Below, one piece after another: positions 45,801-54,933 of a stretch of 64,000 nt of DNA. The position numbers were made by a program, and so were the translations under genes. Each line of letters opens with the position of its first letter. Positions within the stretch are counted from its first letter, which is position 1. The stretch is from an uncultured Prevotella sp. (GTDB lineage: Bacteria > Bacteroidota > Bacteroidia > Bacteroidales > Bacteroidaceae). The notes beneath the pieces were generated by a model. That model had not been told where the DNA came from. It made no database searches and saw only the letters and a program-made list of their open reading frames with translations. The DNA lies in assembly GCA_937907705.1 (NCBI GenBank), contig CALCVP010000079.1, forward strand, positions 1-64,000, given 5' to 3'.

Positions 45801-46902
45801 TAAACAGAGCACGCCCGTCTGACAGGCCATTTACCCGGTAGGTGGCAAAATGCAATCCAAAATCTGCAAATGACACATACGGAAAGCGTTGCATGTTGGG
45901 ATGACAGAAGCAGAGCCCCTTGCCATAGAGTCCCAACATCAGGTTACCCTTATTGTAGGCAAGAGCCTGTATGTCATCATCGAGTGTACCGCCCGCGGTC
46001 AGCGGATAATCGCCTTGCAGAGTTGTTGAGCCATTGGGCGATATACGCAGCAATCCAGCCTGGCGCACGCCTACATACGCTGTGCCGTCATCTGCAACGG
46101 TCATGGTAACGCACGCATGTGCCGAGTCGGCATAACGCTGCTGCCACTGCGAGCGTGGAGAAGCAAGCGATGCCACACCATGGTTCCACATGACCCACAA
46201 GTGGTTGCTTCCTGTGCGAAGTTCTACAAAGTCGCGCTGCTGCATAGGCTGTGTCCACAAGCGTTGGCATGCCACCTCACGCAGGGTCTTTGCGTTGACT
46301 CCGATTATCCATCCATCGTTGTACACCATCCAGTAGCATCCCTTCCACAGGCAAATGTCGCGCAAGCCACGTGTGCGCACATTCACCTTGCGGCAGGCTT
46401 CTGTCTGGCTGCCGCCCTTGGACAACTGGCTGTGGTCTATATGCAGCAGCTTGCCGCGAGCCGTTACAATCCAATAGTCGTGGGCTGCATCAATAAACAG
46501 ATTGCTCACACGGTCGGTTACTCCCATACCGGCAAACAGCGAGCGCACATCCTTGATATAGTTCTCACGCGTGAGGTCAAACACAAGTATCTGTCCGAGT
46601 TCTTTCATCCACACCCGTTGGTATGCATCAATGTATGCCGTGGTCAATGCCGATACATAGTTGGTGGCATACGCCTCATCGCCTGACGGCGATATGGAGC
46701 GGAACAAACAACCGTCGTAAAGCGACAGACTGGACGATGTGCGCACACCCAATTGACCGTCAGGTGTCCAAAAGAGGGCTTTCACCTCATTGTCCGGCAG
46801 TCCTGCCGATGTATCAATAAGGCGGAACAGATATTGTGCTCCAACCATGATATGGCTGGCTATCAATAGCATGAATGTAAGAAAAAAGCGCAAATGCCGC
46901 AT
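42880..46902 (-). CDS. Hybrid two-component sensor/regulator (HTCS) of the pectin-type PUL
   Basis: 1340 residues. Signal peptide ending VGAQ, two-bladed propeller of repeats to about 680, Y_Y_Y domain (PSHTYYRYRLRGINDHW) at about 715-790, membrane helix at about 795-815. Kinase H-box is NISHEFRTLLTLI with H833; the usual proline of HExRTP is leucine here (L838, codon CTG for CCG). The ATPase domain has NNLLSNAFKYT and GSGIGLNMV. A low-complexity linker (about 1075-1105) precedes the receiver with D1144 in IIVSDVMMPRMNG and an AraC-type domain ending YQ. It would sense a PUL-specific oligosaccharide and activate SusC/SusD and hydrolase genes. Appears full length. Confidence 0.9.
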   Translation of the reverse strand: MRHLRFFLTFMLLIASHIMVGAQYLFRLIDTSAGLPDNEVKALFWTPDGQLGVRTSSSLSLYDGCLFRSISPSGDEAYATNYVSALTTAYIDAYQRVWMKELGQILVFDLTRENYIKDVRSLFAGMGVTDRVSNLFIDAAHDYWIVTARGKLLHIDHSQLSKGGSQTEACRKVNVRTRGLRDICLWKGCYWMVYNDGWIIGVNAKTLREVACQRLWTQPMQQRDFVELRTGSNHLWVMWNHGVASLASPRSQWQQRYADSAHACVTMTVADDGTAYVGVRQAGLLRISPNGSTTLQGDYPLTAGGTLDDDIQALAYNKGNLMLGLYGKGLCFCHPNMQRFPYVSFADFGLHFATYRVNGLSDGRALFTTAGGAYLFSPQTMSVTKAGIGGTEYIRGFEDSRHRLWVGTFRQGIFMKDGATTRHFLQGGQPTKDINYDIVRGFLEDRSHRIWVNFHGGIGWFDEQRDRIVPVVDKRIAHCRVINDFCLDANNRIWVASGNGLFVYDPQRRCILFPADITTNKGVQLRLSGPSKALLIDRHGMVWVGTFNGIYLIDPKKHTAKHIGNADGMPNEMVNGIIEDQLGYVWVTTPNGLCRFQRQKTGEIKLTVFDNQNKLADSRFGWMTMGHITGGKLLFGVPEGFYIVNPSEVKNMAYTGHPVFTSLQINGNDILPGHEYNGRIILPEALSATRKLVLSYRDNFVTVMFSGLNFDMPSHTYYRYRLRGINDHWVETSPKDGIGRAFFTDLAPGSYELEVYSAGFDKKWSSEPIRMEIVVEPPLWATWWAKLLYLAVSIGIVWYGIRWKLNQNRRRMEEEKHRELDDMKYRFFTNISHEFRTLLTLIITPIGSIIRHTDDENTRQQLSAVSKNAGDLLQLVNQLLDFRKMEMHGERLNLSGGNIDEFVEYTVTRFKSLSEQKGINLKFENNVKGLFMMFDHDKTARIINNLLSNAFKYTEAGGTVTVALSKNIENSRRYLRITVSDTGRGISDADRKHLFEHFFRSEHQGTANVGSGIGLNMVAEYVRMHNGRIDVESQLGKGSSFIVLLPTDLKNETAAEQNDAGKELLSASGTPTSGNTRKRQQANAAGSTPTTKSATVLVVEDNDEFRNFMVGELSNIYNKVLSARDGIEGALLAEENSPDIIVSDVMMPRMNGTDLCRRIKENIQTSHIPVILLTAWSTDEARKEGYRAGADAYIAKPFDMDMLIVRINNLLEKQETRRHDFSHNLSLDAKTVVNSEQDEEFLQLVISFIEKNISNSEYTIDSLARDVLMSRMSLYRKMKSLTGQTPADFIRTIRLKSAAKLLKSGRCNVSEACWQTGFASSQNFAKHFKEMFGVLPSQYQ

Positions 46903-46934
46903 GATGAAATTTTGGTTTCAGATTATATTCAATG

Positions 46935-46965
46935 CAAAGTTACGAATTATTTATGATAAAACAAG
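46935..46965 (-). promoter_or_regulatory. Promoter of the PUL HTCS gene
   Basis: On the minus strand, CTTG (46962-46965), a 19-base spacer and TAACTTTG (46935-46942), 33 bases before the HTCS start. TTG and TAnnTTTG both match the consensus. Confidence 0.75.
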
Positions 46966-47031
46966 TACAACATCTGCAATGCTTTTCCAAAACACATAGC
47001 CGTTTGAAGTTTATATACACCTGCTGATTTC

Positions 47032-47446
47032 ATGAAGTGTGCAAGCATATTTTTTTACAACATAAAAACGTAAAGCATGCAAAAAACGGATGGTTTTAAG
47101 GCTCAGGCAGCTGCTCTGCACAGCTTTTTATCTGCGGTTGCAGTGCTTTCAGGTGGAAAAAACACTGAAATTGCCTTCTAAAAGCACGGTTTTCCATTTA
47201 TCAAAACACCGCATTCATTTCATAAAGCAGTGCTTTACAAAAATAAAGCACTGCTTTTTACAGGTAAAAAACTGCACACTACCCATAATAGACGCATTAA
47301 CATATTGAATAGCAGTATTTTATATTTGCACACGAAAACTGTGATTATTTCGCTCCAATCATCATTTTGCGCAGAGTAAAGACAGTTTTAGGGCATTAAA
47401 AATCTTCTTTTTGTAAACAAACAAGAAAGTGTGCAATTTTTGGATT
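47032..47446 (+). repeat. Long direct repeat, copy 2 (SusC upstream region)
   Basis: Gapless partner of 28972-29386. It carries two palindromes of AAAGCAGTGCTTT/AAAGCACTGCTTT type (47224-47263) and the TTGCACAC (47326-47333) / GTGTGCAA (47429-47436) pair. AAAACTGT (47335-47342) can pair with ACAGTTTT (47382-47389), and TGATT (47342-47346) with AATCA (47357-47361). From 47447 to 47698 I see only AT-rich leader with long T-tracts near 47611-47655 and no further gene. Confidence 0.8.
47321..47328 (+). promoter_or_regulatory. Probable -7 promoter element of SusC
   Basis: TATATTTG fits TAnnTTTG; conserved in position with TATCTTTG in copy 1 of the repeat. If used, the SusC mRNA has a leader of about 330-400 nt. 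No consensus -33 at 19 bases, as expected if an activator such as the HTCS is needed. Confidence 0.5.
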
Positions 47447-47730
47447 CAGCAGATGTTCAGAATTGATTGAAAGAAAGCACAAGGCAGTTCAAAAGTATCC
47501 GGTCAAATAATAAAAGTTGATATATACGGTTAATTTGGAACACCTACTCATAAAAAAGGTATATTACCATTCAATTCCGTCAACGAATAGCTATTATTCA
47601 TTATAAAAGGGACCTTTTTTTCCTTACAAAATATTTTTTTAGTTTTTTTGTTTTTTCATAAGTGTATTACCCCTATTGTTCGTATCAGAAGTGTAATCAT
47701 GAAAGAAACATATCTAAAAACCTATCAAAT

Positions 47731-50700
47731 ATGGACAGCATATTTTTAATATCAGTAGCTTTGTGCATGGCAGCAGGCTCTGTAACAAATGTGTCCGCCG
47801 CCGACAACGCAGTACAGATGGTACAGCAGAAAGGCAGCAACGTACAGGGCACAGTAGTAGACCAAAACGGTGAACCCGTAATTGGAGCTTCTATCAAGGT
47901 AAAGGGCACAAAAGTTGCCACCATCACCGATATTGACGGCAAGTTTGTACTCCACAATGTAAGCGGGTCCATCGAGGTGTCATACATCGGCTACAAAACA
48001 CAAACAGTCCGTGCAGGTAAGGGCGGCAATTTAACCGTAAAGCTTGAAGAAGACGCCAACGTTCTCAACGATGTTGTCGTTGTCGGTTACGGTCAGCAGA
48101 AAAAAGCTTCCCTTACCTCAGCCATCACTCAGATTAAAGGTGATGAAGTTTTCAAAGACCGCTCTGTTTCTTCTACGGCTGTAGCTTTGCAAGGTGAAAT
48201 TCCAGGTTTGACCGTTACACGTACTTCTACCCGCCCGGGTGCAGAAGGTGCAGCTTTCAAGATTCGTGGCGATATTTCCATCAACGGTAACTCTTCACCG
48301 CTTATCATCATTGATGGTGTAACAGGCTCCATCGATGAGTTGAACTCTATGAACGGCAATGATATCGAGAATATCTCTGTATTGAAGGATGCCTCTGCTG
48401 CCATCTACGGTTCGCGTGCAGCAAGCGGTGTTATCCTCGTTACCACCAAACACGGCAAGGAAGGTAAGGCTCACGTTTCTTATCACGGTTCTGTCAGCCG
48501 CACCATCAATGGTATTCAGTCGCCCTTGACCAGCACCAGCGAATGGCTTGACATGTTCTACCAAGCACAATATAATGATGCGGCTGTAGTTACAGGTTCC
48601 AACGATCCTGAGACTATCCACAAAAACATCAACTGGTGGATATTCAACAGCTTCGGCGGTCCTACCCTTGATGAAACAGACATTGACCCGGAAACAGGCA
48701 ACCCAACCGTGTATAAAGGTGAGAAGCTGTTCAATGCGCTCCGTGCAGGCAAGGTGCTGACCCTTCGCAATGGCAACAGAATAGAGCGTTGGGACACTAC
48801 CCAAGACATCATGAAAGAGCTTTACGGGCAAGCGACCTCACAGAAACACAACATCAACATATCTGGGGCAGACAAGCGTTTTGGCTATAACCTGTCGTTA
48901 GGCTATGAGAGCGCCCAGTCGCAGTTGAAACCGGCATACGACGGTCAGCGCAAATGGAGTGCCCGACTGAACTCAGATTACCAAGCTACCGATGATTTGA
49001 AATTCTCTACCAACATAGCATACGAAAAACGAGACAGGCAATCACCTTCTACTGATGTGGGCACAGGATGGATGGACCAATGGTTTTGGGCAATATATAA
49101 TGAAAACGGAGATCCGTACGATACATTCGGAAAGCGTAACCCTCTCTCAGGTCTGCTCTATGGCGGTACTTACAAATACCAGCTTACCACCCTTCGTGGC
49201 AATATAGGTGCCACTTACGACTTCAAAAAGTTTGTAAAGGGTCTTTCTCTAAATGCAAATGCTGCCTATAAGATGGTGGAACAAAACAGCCAAACCACTA
49301 CTTACAAGCATTACTATTACGACTGGGTAGGCACAGAATACGGCAACGCAGGAGGTCCCGGTGGCATGACGCAAGAGAACAAACGATGGGAAAATATCAA
49401 CCTCGGCGCTTTTCTGAACTACAAGAACACCTTTGCCAATGTACACAACGTGGCTGCCATGGCAGGTATGACCGCAGAGCAGGAAACCAACAAGAACATT
49501 GCCCTTGGCAGATACAAAGGTCCTCTCTATGACAACTCAGGTTTGGAAGACATGAATATGTTTGTGGGAGGCGACAACAACAAGGCTGACGGTGGCAAAT
49601 CGTCATGGGGATTGGTATCATACCTGACTCGTTTGAACTACGACTACGACAACCGTTATGCCATTGAGTTCTTGGGACGCCGGGACGGTTCATCCAAACT
49701 GTCCAAAGCACAACGCTGGAAAAACTTCTTCTCAGTATCCGGTTACTGGCGCATCACAGGCGAAAAATGGATGAAAAGTCTTACATGGCTCAACGACCTG
49801 AAGCTCCGCTACAACTATGGCAAGACGGGTAGCGTAGAAGGCATCGGCAACTACGAGCGCTATGCTGGCATTTCTACCGGCAGCACTATTTTAGGTGTAA
49901 ATCCAAGTGCACACACTACCATGTGGCTCAGCGGAATGACCAGCGACCAACGCACTTGGGAAACCATCGACAGCCACAACTTCGGCCTTGACTTCACTTT
50001 GCTGAACAACAGGTTAAGCGGTTCGTTCGATTACTTTATCAAGACCAATACCGGTATGTTTATCAGCATAGAATACCCACAGGTATTGGGAGCCACAGCA
50101 CCTAAGGTGAACGACGGTAAGTTCCGTGCCCGCGGTTGGGAGTTTGCCCTCAACTGGCGCGACAAGATTGGTGAAGTGAAATACAACGTAGGACTCAACT
50201 TGGCAGATGCATGGTCAGAAGTCATGAAACTTACCAACAATGAGAATGTGCCAAATGCAGGTCTCAACAAGAACCGTCTGATTGGCAAGCCACGCAACTC
50301 CATCTATGTATACAAGACAGCCGGACTTTTCCAAACCCAAGACGAGGTAAACGCTTACTACGAAAAATATTATTGGAACAAAGACCATACAGGACCTAAA
50401 GAAGGTAACATTCTCCCTGCACCAGGCGAGAAAAAGACCAACACGCTGCGTCCGGGTGCCCGCAAGTTGGTTGACCTCAACGGCGACGGTGCCATCACTC
50501 GCGACGATATCTACTACGCAGGCGATGCAGCCCCACGCCTCTCGTTCGGTCTCAAGTTAGGCTTGGAGTGGAAAGGCATTGATTTCAGTGCATTCTTCCA
50601 GGGCATCGGCAAACAAAAGATTCTTCGCACAGGCTATATGTATGCACCTTGGATTGCCAACTATACAAGGCAGAACAGCACCTTCCTTACAGGCACATGG

Positions 50701-51018
50701 ACAGAAGACAATCCTAATGCCAAATATGCAATCATGTCTCGTGATGTAAATTTCAACAAATGGAATTACGAGAACAAAGATGTCAGCGTAACCGACAACA
50801 GATACATTCGCTTGAAGTCTCTTGTAATTGGCTACACCTTACCTAAGACATGGACCACTAAGATTGGTATCAACAACCTGAGAGTCTACTTCTCTGGCGA
50901 TGACCTGTGGGAGTGGACCAAGGTGAAAGACGGTTACGACCCTGAATATGGAGAGGCTTCCAACAGCACATTCCCGTTCAGCCGCCAGCTGACATTCGGC
51001 CTCGACTTGACATTTTAA
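47731..51018 (+). CDS. SusC-like TonB-dependent outer-membrane transporter
   Basis: About 1095 residues. After the export signal (ending NVSA-A) come a CarboxypepD_reg-like domain (VQGTVVDQNGEPVIGASIKV to SYIGYKTQTV), the TonB box region DVVVVGYGQQKKASLTSAIT, the plug domain (SPLIIIDGVTGS and YGSRAASGVILVTT) and a 22-strand barrel ending FGLDLTF. It imports oligosaccharides with the SusD lipoprotein encoded 68 bases downstream. Start is uncertain. The main frame offers GTG 47662 or ATG 47731. In another frame an ATG at 47699 reads MKETYLKTYQIWTAYF, then stops at TAA; one more T in the T5 run at 47743-47747 would fuse it to LISVALCMAAGS and give a normal positively charged signal peptide. Confidence 0.92.
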   Translation: MDSIFLISVALCMAAGSVTNVSAADNAVQMVQQKGSNVQGTVVDQNGEPVIGASIKVKGTKVATITDIDGKFVLHNVSGSIEVSYIGYKTQTVRAGKGGNLTVKLEEDANVLNDVVVVGYGQQKKASLTSAITQIKGDEVFKDRSVSSTAVALQGEIPGLTVTRTSTRPGAEGAAFKIRGDISINGNSSPLIIIDGVTGSIDELNSMNGNDIENISVLKDASAAIYGSRAASGVILVTTKHGKEGKAHVSYHGSVSRTINGIQSPLTSTSEWLDMFYQAQYNDAAVVTGSNDPETIHKNINWWIFNSFGGPTLDETDIDPETGNPTVYKGEKLFNALRAGKVLTLRNGNRIERWDTTQDIMKELYGQATSQKHNINISGADKRFGYNLSLGYESAQSQLKPAYDGQRKWSARLNSDYQATDDLKFSTNIAYEKRDRQSPSTDVGTGWMDQWFWAIYNENGDPYDTFGKRNPLSGLLYGGTYKYQLTTLRGNIGATYDFKKFVKGLSLNANAAYKMVEQNSQTTTYKHYYYDWVGTEYGNAGGPGGMTQENKRWENINLGAFLNYKNTFANVHNVAAMAGMTAEQETNKNIALGRYKGPLYDNSGLEDMNMFVGGDNNKADGGKSSWGLVSYLTRLNYDYDNRYAIEFLGRRDGSSKLSKAQRWKNFFSVSGYWRITGEKWMKSLTWLNDLKLRYNYGKTGSVEGIGNYERYAGISTGSTILGVNPSAHTTMWLSGMTSDQRTWETIDSHNFGLDFTLLNNRLSGSFDYFIKTNTGMFISIEYPQVLGATAPKVNDGKFRARGWEFALNWRDKIGEVKYNVGLNLADAWSEVMKLTNNENVPNAGLNKNRLIGKPRNSIYVYKTAGLFQTQDEVNAYYEKYYWNKDHTGPKEGNILPAPGEKKTNTLRPGARKLVDLNGDGAITRDDIYYAGDAAPRLSFGLKLGLEWKGIDFSAFFQGIGKQKILRTGYMYAPWIANYTRQNSTFLTGTWTEDNPNAKYAIMSRDVNFNKWNYENKDVSVTDNRYIRLKSLVIGYTLPKTWTTKIGINNLRVYFSGDDLWEWTKVKDGYDPEYGEASNSTFPFSRQLTFGLDLTF

Positions 51019-51086
51019 AGGAAAGAGCAAAAACATTCTAATGTAATTCGAACGATGTTCTAACACAATTAAAAAAGAAAACAATT

Positions 51087-53102
51087 ATGAAATCGACTAT
51101 AACAAAATTGTTTATGGCTTCAGCCCTCGTGGCAGGCTTGACCTCTTGCAGCGACTTTCTTGACAAAGAGCCGTTGTCGCAAGGAACAGAAGCTATCGCA
51201 TTCAAGAACGCAACACAATTCCAACAGGCTGCCGACGCATTTATCGGGCATCTTCCTGGATGGAACTATGGTTCTTGGGACGGCAACACAGACATTACCG
51301 GACTCGGTTCCAACGGTGGAGCTGCTGCACCGGAAAGCAACGGCAACTGGAGCGGAAACTACAACAATATCCGCCAATACAATATTCTCTTGCAAAAGGC
51401 AGAGGCTTACACTGGCAACAAGACCGCCATCAACGCATCGATAGGTACCGCCTACTTCTTCCGGGGCATGGCTTACTTCAACCTTTTGAAGACATTTGGC
51501 GGTGTGCCTATCATAGAGAAGGTACTTGACGTATCTGACAAAGATATTCTGTATGGTCCACGCAAGAGCCGCTATGAGGTATTCAATTATCTTGTAAACG
51601 ATCTCAGAAAGGCCATTGAGCTGCTTCCCAACGAAAAGTCAATTGCCGATGCCGACAAGGGACGTATCAGCAAGGAAGGCGCAGAAGCATTTCTCGGACG
51701 TGTCTTGCTCTACGAGGCTACTTGGGAAAAATATGTTCCCAACATCAACTATGACTTGGATGGCGACGGTACAGACAAGGGGGCAGGCAAGACAAAGCCT
51801 GAGGGCTATCCTTCTATTACCGATATGCTGACAGAATCCAAAAAGATGTCAAAGGCTGTCATTGACGAAGCTGAAAAGGGAACATACGCTCTTTGGAATG
51901 AATGCGACAGCTTGAGCTACTACTATCTCTTCAATATCGACGAGAAGGGTGGCAACATCAGCAACTTCAAGAATGTGGGCAAGAAGACCAACCATGAGTT
52001 TATCATCTACCGCAAGTATGATTACGACTTGAAGAAGGGCGGACTGAACATCAGCCATACCGTGAACTCAGGTCAAGGTGTACACATGAGCGCACAATTC
52101 GGAGAGTCTTTCCTCTGCCGCAACGGCTTGCCTATCAGAATCAGCAAGACCGGCAGCATGGCAGATGCAGAGAACAACCCCGAGTTTGAGGGATACGGTG
52201 AGTTCGCATCAGAGTTCCATAACCGCGACTACCGCTTTGTGGGTTCTCTGCTCTACATGCCAGACCGCACCTATTGGGGAAGCAGTCCTGAATACTTTAC
52301 TCCTCATGCCACAGATGACGGAAAACCTTATCCTGACCCCATCTTTCCAAAGAACAACGAAGAATATGATTCTTCCGACCCTGCCTATTCCAGCAAGTGT
52401 GGCGTATTCCGCCCTGTTATCGGTGAGAACAGCACATTCTCCGGATATACAACGAGAAAGTACAACAGCGAGGGAAGCAACAGAAACGACAAGCAGGAGT
52501 CTGCCGACTGGCCTATCCTCCGACTTGCAGAAGTTTACCTCAACTATGCCGAAGCTACTTGCGAATTGGGTAATGGACAGATTTCTGACGAAGACCTGAA
52601 CATCTCTATCAACAAACTTCGCGACCGCGCCCGTGTGGCTCACCTCACCAACGCTCTTATCAAAGACGTCTGGGATGCAGGATGGTGGGACTACAACACC
52701 AACAAGACCGTTTGCCACAAGATGAACATGCTTGATGAAATACGCCGTGAACGTGCGTGCGAGCTGTATGGCGAAGGTTTCCGCATGGATGACTTGAAAC
52801 GTTGGGGCATTGCTCACATCAACCTTCGCGGTCAGAAGTTGGGTCGTCATATTTTGAATACAGCCTATACCAAATATACAGCCAACGACGTGAAGTATTT
52901 CGGCAAGCCATGTTACGACGAAAAAGAACGTCCTCTACAATACGGCATATATACCGGCACTGGCAAGAATGATCCAGACTACGGCCGATCCATCGCTACG
53001 TTGGCTGCCAACCTGCACTGGACACAGCGCGACTATCTGGAGGCTATTCCATTGCAGCAGATTCGCCTGAACCCTGCACTGACACAAAACCCTGGATGGT
53101 AA
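51087..53102 (+). CDS. SusD/RagB-like surface glycan-binding lipoprotein
   Basis: 671 residues. The lipobox is GLTSC with the acylated cysteine at 21, followed by SDFLDKEPLS, the standard SusD beginning. Helical TPR-like core (AFFRGMAYFNLLKTFGGVPII near 125-150 is the family signature) and a C-terminal RagB block (LRLAEVYLNYAEA and RRERACELYGEGFRMDDLKRW). It covers the SusC barrel and captures the glycan at the cell surface. Full length; co-transcribed with SusC. Confidence 0.94.
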   Translation: MKSTITKLFMASALVAGLTSCSDFLDKEPLSQGTEAIAFKNATQFQQAADAFIGHLPGWNYGSWDGNTDITGLGSNGGAAAPESNGNWSGNYNNIRQYNILLQKAEAYTGNKTAINASIGTAYFFRGMAYFNLLKTFGGVPIIEKVLDVSDKDILYGPRKSRYEVFNYLVNDLRKAIELLPNEKSIADADKGRISKEGAEAFLGRVLLYEATWEKYVPNINYDLDGDGTDKGAGKTKPEGYPSITDMLTESKKMSKAVIDEAEKGTYALWNECDSLSYYYLFNIDEKGGNISNFKNVGKKTNHEFIIYRKYDYDLKKGGLNISHTVNSGQGVHMSAQFGESFLCRNGLPIRISKTGSMADAENNPEFEGYGEFASEFHNRDYRFVGSLLYMPDRTYWGSSPEYFTPHATDDGKPYPDPIFPKNNEEYDSSDPAYSSKCGVFRPVIGENSTFSGYTTRKYNSEGSNRNDKQESADWPILRLAEVYLNYAEATCELGNGQISDEDLNISINKLRDRARVAHLTNALIKDVWDAGWWDYNTNKTVCHKMNMLDEIRRERACELYGEGFRMDDLKRWGIAHINLRGQKLGRHILNTAYTKYTANDVKYFGKPCYDEKERPLQYGIYTGTGKNDPDYGRSIATLAANLHWTQRDYLEAIPLQQIRLNPALTQNPGW

Positions 53103-53236
53103 TGCAGTTGACAGCTATAAAATAAAAACATGAGAAAAGGAGGACTTTGAAAATATTCATCGCCCTTCTTTTGTTTTACTTTAAAAAACGCTTTACCGAT
53201 AAGTATAAGAACACCTCCGTTCGTATTAGTAATAAA

Positions 53237-54661
53237 ATGAATGACATGAAGAAGATATTGACAACACTGGCATTGTGCCTCATCTCCTTTTCCATGGTGG
53301 CAAAAGACCGTCTCGTCATTTCACAAGCCCCAGTCGGCATCAATCTGAAGCATGACTTTGAAGTGAAGGCTCGCATCAATGGTGGAGAATGGAAGAATGT
53401 AGACACTTACGCCTTTAAAGTAGACCGTGTGGCAAATGCCAAACACAATGTAGAGACTACTTCGGTAGCTAAGTTTGAATTTGAAGGTAATGTTGAAATA
53501 CAGGTAAAGAGTATTACTCAGGATATCAAAAGTTATAAGATTCGTCCTGACTCTTACGGAATAGAGGCTAAGCAAGATGGTAACACACTCACTTTTTCTC
53601 TCGACCGCCCTCGCTACCTCTCCGTAGAAATCAACGGCAACATCTACCAAAACCTGCAACTCTTTGCAGACAACATATTGGAAAAGCCAAAGGTAAAAAA
53701 GAAAGACCTGATGTATTTCGGTCCTGGCGTACACGATTTCAAGGGCGACTCCATACACATTCCTTCAGGCAAGACAGTGTATATAGACAACGGTGCCGTT
53801 ATAAAAGGATGGCTATCTACCTACAAATCAAACAATGTGAAGATTATCGGCCATGGCATTGTAGCGCCAGGACACCATGAAGGTATCATGGTAAGATACA
53901 GCAAGAATGTGTACATCGACGGACCTTTGACAACACAACTTCCTGTTGGCGGCAGCGACTCTGTAACAGTAAAGAATGCCAAGGTGATAAGCTGGTATGG
54001 TTGGGGTGACGGATTCAACATCTTTGCCAGCAGCAATGTCTATCAAGAGCATCTCTTTGCCCGCACCAGTGATGACTGCTCAACCATCTACTGCACCCGC
54101 AAAAATTACCATGGCGGTTGCAAGAACATCACAATCAAGGACTGCGTGTATTGGGCTGATGTGGCCCACCCTATCATGATAGGCTTGCATAGCGAGACTC
54201 CGGAGGACGAAGTGGTGAAGAATGTGCTCTACGACGATATTGAAATTCTTGAACATGCCGAGAACCAAATTGACTATCAGGGCTGTATCGGCATCAACGA
54301 TGGCGACAACATTACGGTAAAAAACGTAACATTCCAAAACTTCAACATCGACAACATACGAAAAGGAATGCTCCTGAACTTCCGCGTATGCTTTAACAAG
54401 AAGTATTGCACAGCACCCGGTCGCGGCATAGAAGACATTACTCTGCGCAACATTGCCTATCATGGTACTGCCCCAAACATGGGAATCATAGCAGGATACG
54501 ACCAAAACCGTATGGTAAAGAACATTCACTTTGAAAATTTCACTGTCAACGGCAAACTCATTTCCGATGATATGCCGGACAAGCCCAAATGGTACAAGAC
54601 TGCTGATATGGCAAACATATACGTAAACGACCATGTGGAAGGAGTAACCTTCAGTAAATAG
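53237..54661 (+). CDS. Right-handed beta-helix glycoside hydrolase (GH28/GH49-like)
   Basis: About 474 residues from the ATG at 53237, followed by a signal peptide ending MVAK. A TTG at 53147 in the same frame follows an AGGAGG and would add 30 charged residues before the signal peptide, so it is less likely. An N-terminal beta-sandwich (about 25-150) precedes parallel beta-helix turns. GWGDGFNIFASSNVY and RTSDDCSTIYCT supply candidate catalytic aspartates arranged as in polygalacturonase-type helices, with IMIGLHSE after them. Predicted to cleave galacturonan- or rhamnogalacturonan-type bonds; GH49-type specificity is possible. Third gene of the SusC-SusD operon. Confidence 0.78.
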   Translation: MNDMKKILTTLALCLISFSMVAKDRLVISQAPVGINLKHDFEVKARINGGEWKNVDTYAFKVDRVANAKHNVETTSVAKFEFEGNVEIQVKSITQDIKSYKIRPDSYGIEAKQDGNTLTFSLDRPRYLSVEINGNIYQNLQLFADNILEKPKVKKKDLMYFGPGVHDFKGDSIHIPSGKTVYIDNGAVIKGWLSTYKSNNVKIIGHGIVAPGHHEGIMVRYSKNVYIDGPLTTQLPVGGSDSVTVKNAKVISWYGWGDGFNIFASSNVYQEHLFARTSDDCSTIYCTRKNYHGGCKNITIKDCVYWADVAHPIMIGLHSETPEDEVVKNVLYDDIEILEHAENQIDYQGCIGINDGDNITVKNVTFQNFNIDNIRKGMLLNFRVCFNKKYCTAPGRGIEDITLRNIAYHGTAPNMGIIAGYDQNRMVKNIHFENFTVNGKLISDDMPDKPKWYKTADMANIYVNDHVEGVTFSK

Positions 54662-54686
54662 AATAAAGGATTGGCTGCAATCAATG

Positions 54687-54720
54687 GGGGCTGGCAAAGA
54701 TGTCAGCCTCATTTTGTTTT
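54687..54720 (+). terminator. Terminator of the SusC-SusD-GH28-like operon
   Basis: A 10-bp stem with two G-T pairs (54687-54696 with 54701-54710) followed by ATTTTGTTTT, 26 bases after the stop codon. Confidence 0.75.
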
Positions 54721-54919
54721 ATACTACTGACAAGGCTGCATGAAACCAAAAGCCAACAAAGCGTATAAAAACAAAAAAGGACTAAGAATGTTTCACAACA
54801 GTCTTAATCCTTCGTTTTCTAACTAACTTATTATCAACTATTCATTACTCATTTTATATTTCTGTTGCAAAGATACGGCATATCACTCTTATTTTATAGC
54901 ATTTTTTAGAAAAAACGAA

Positions 54920-54933
54920 CGTAAACGTTTGCG
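54920..54933. promoter_or_regulatory. LacI-type operator overlapping the -33 box
   Basis: CGTAAACGTTTGCG is a near-perfect palindrome centred on CG, like LacI/CcpA-family operators. It covers the -33 TTTG of the regulator's own promoter, so binding would block it: probable autorepression. Most of the remaining 451-bp gap (54662-55112) shows nothing else but a terminator and promoter. Confidence 0.7.

Noticed and set aside
53147..53236. TTG start of the GH28-like gene after an AGGAGG
   Set aside because: It would put about 30 charged residues before the signal peptide, which would impair export; the ATG at 53237 is preferred although the ribosome-site match is striking.
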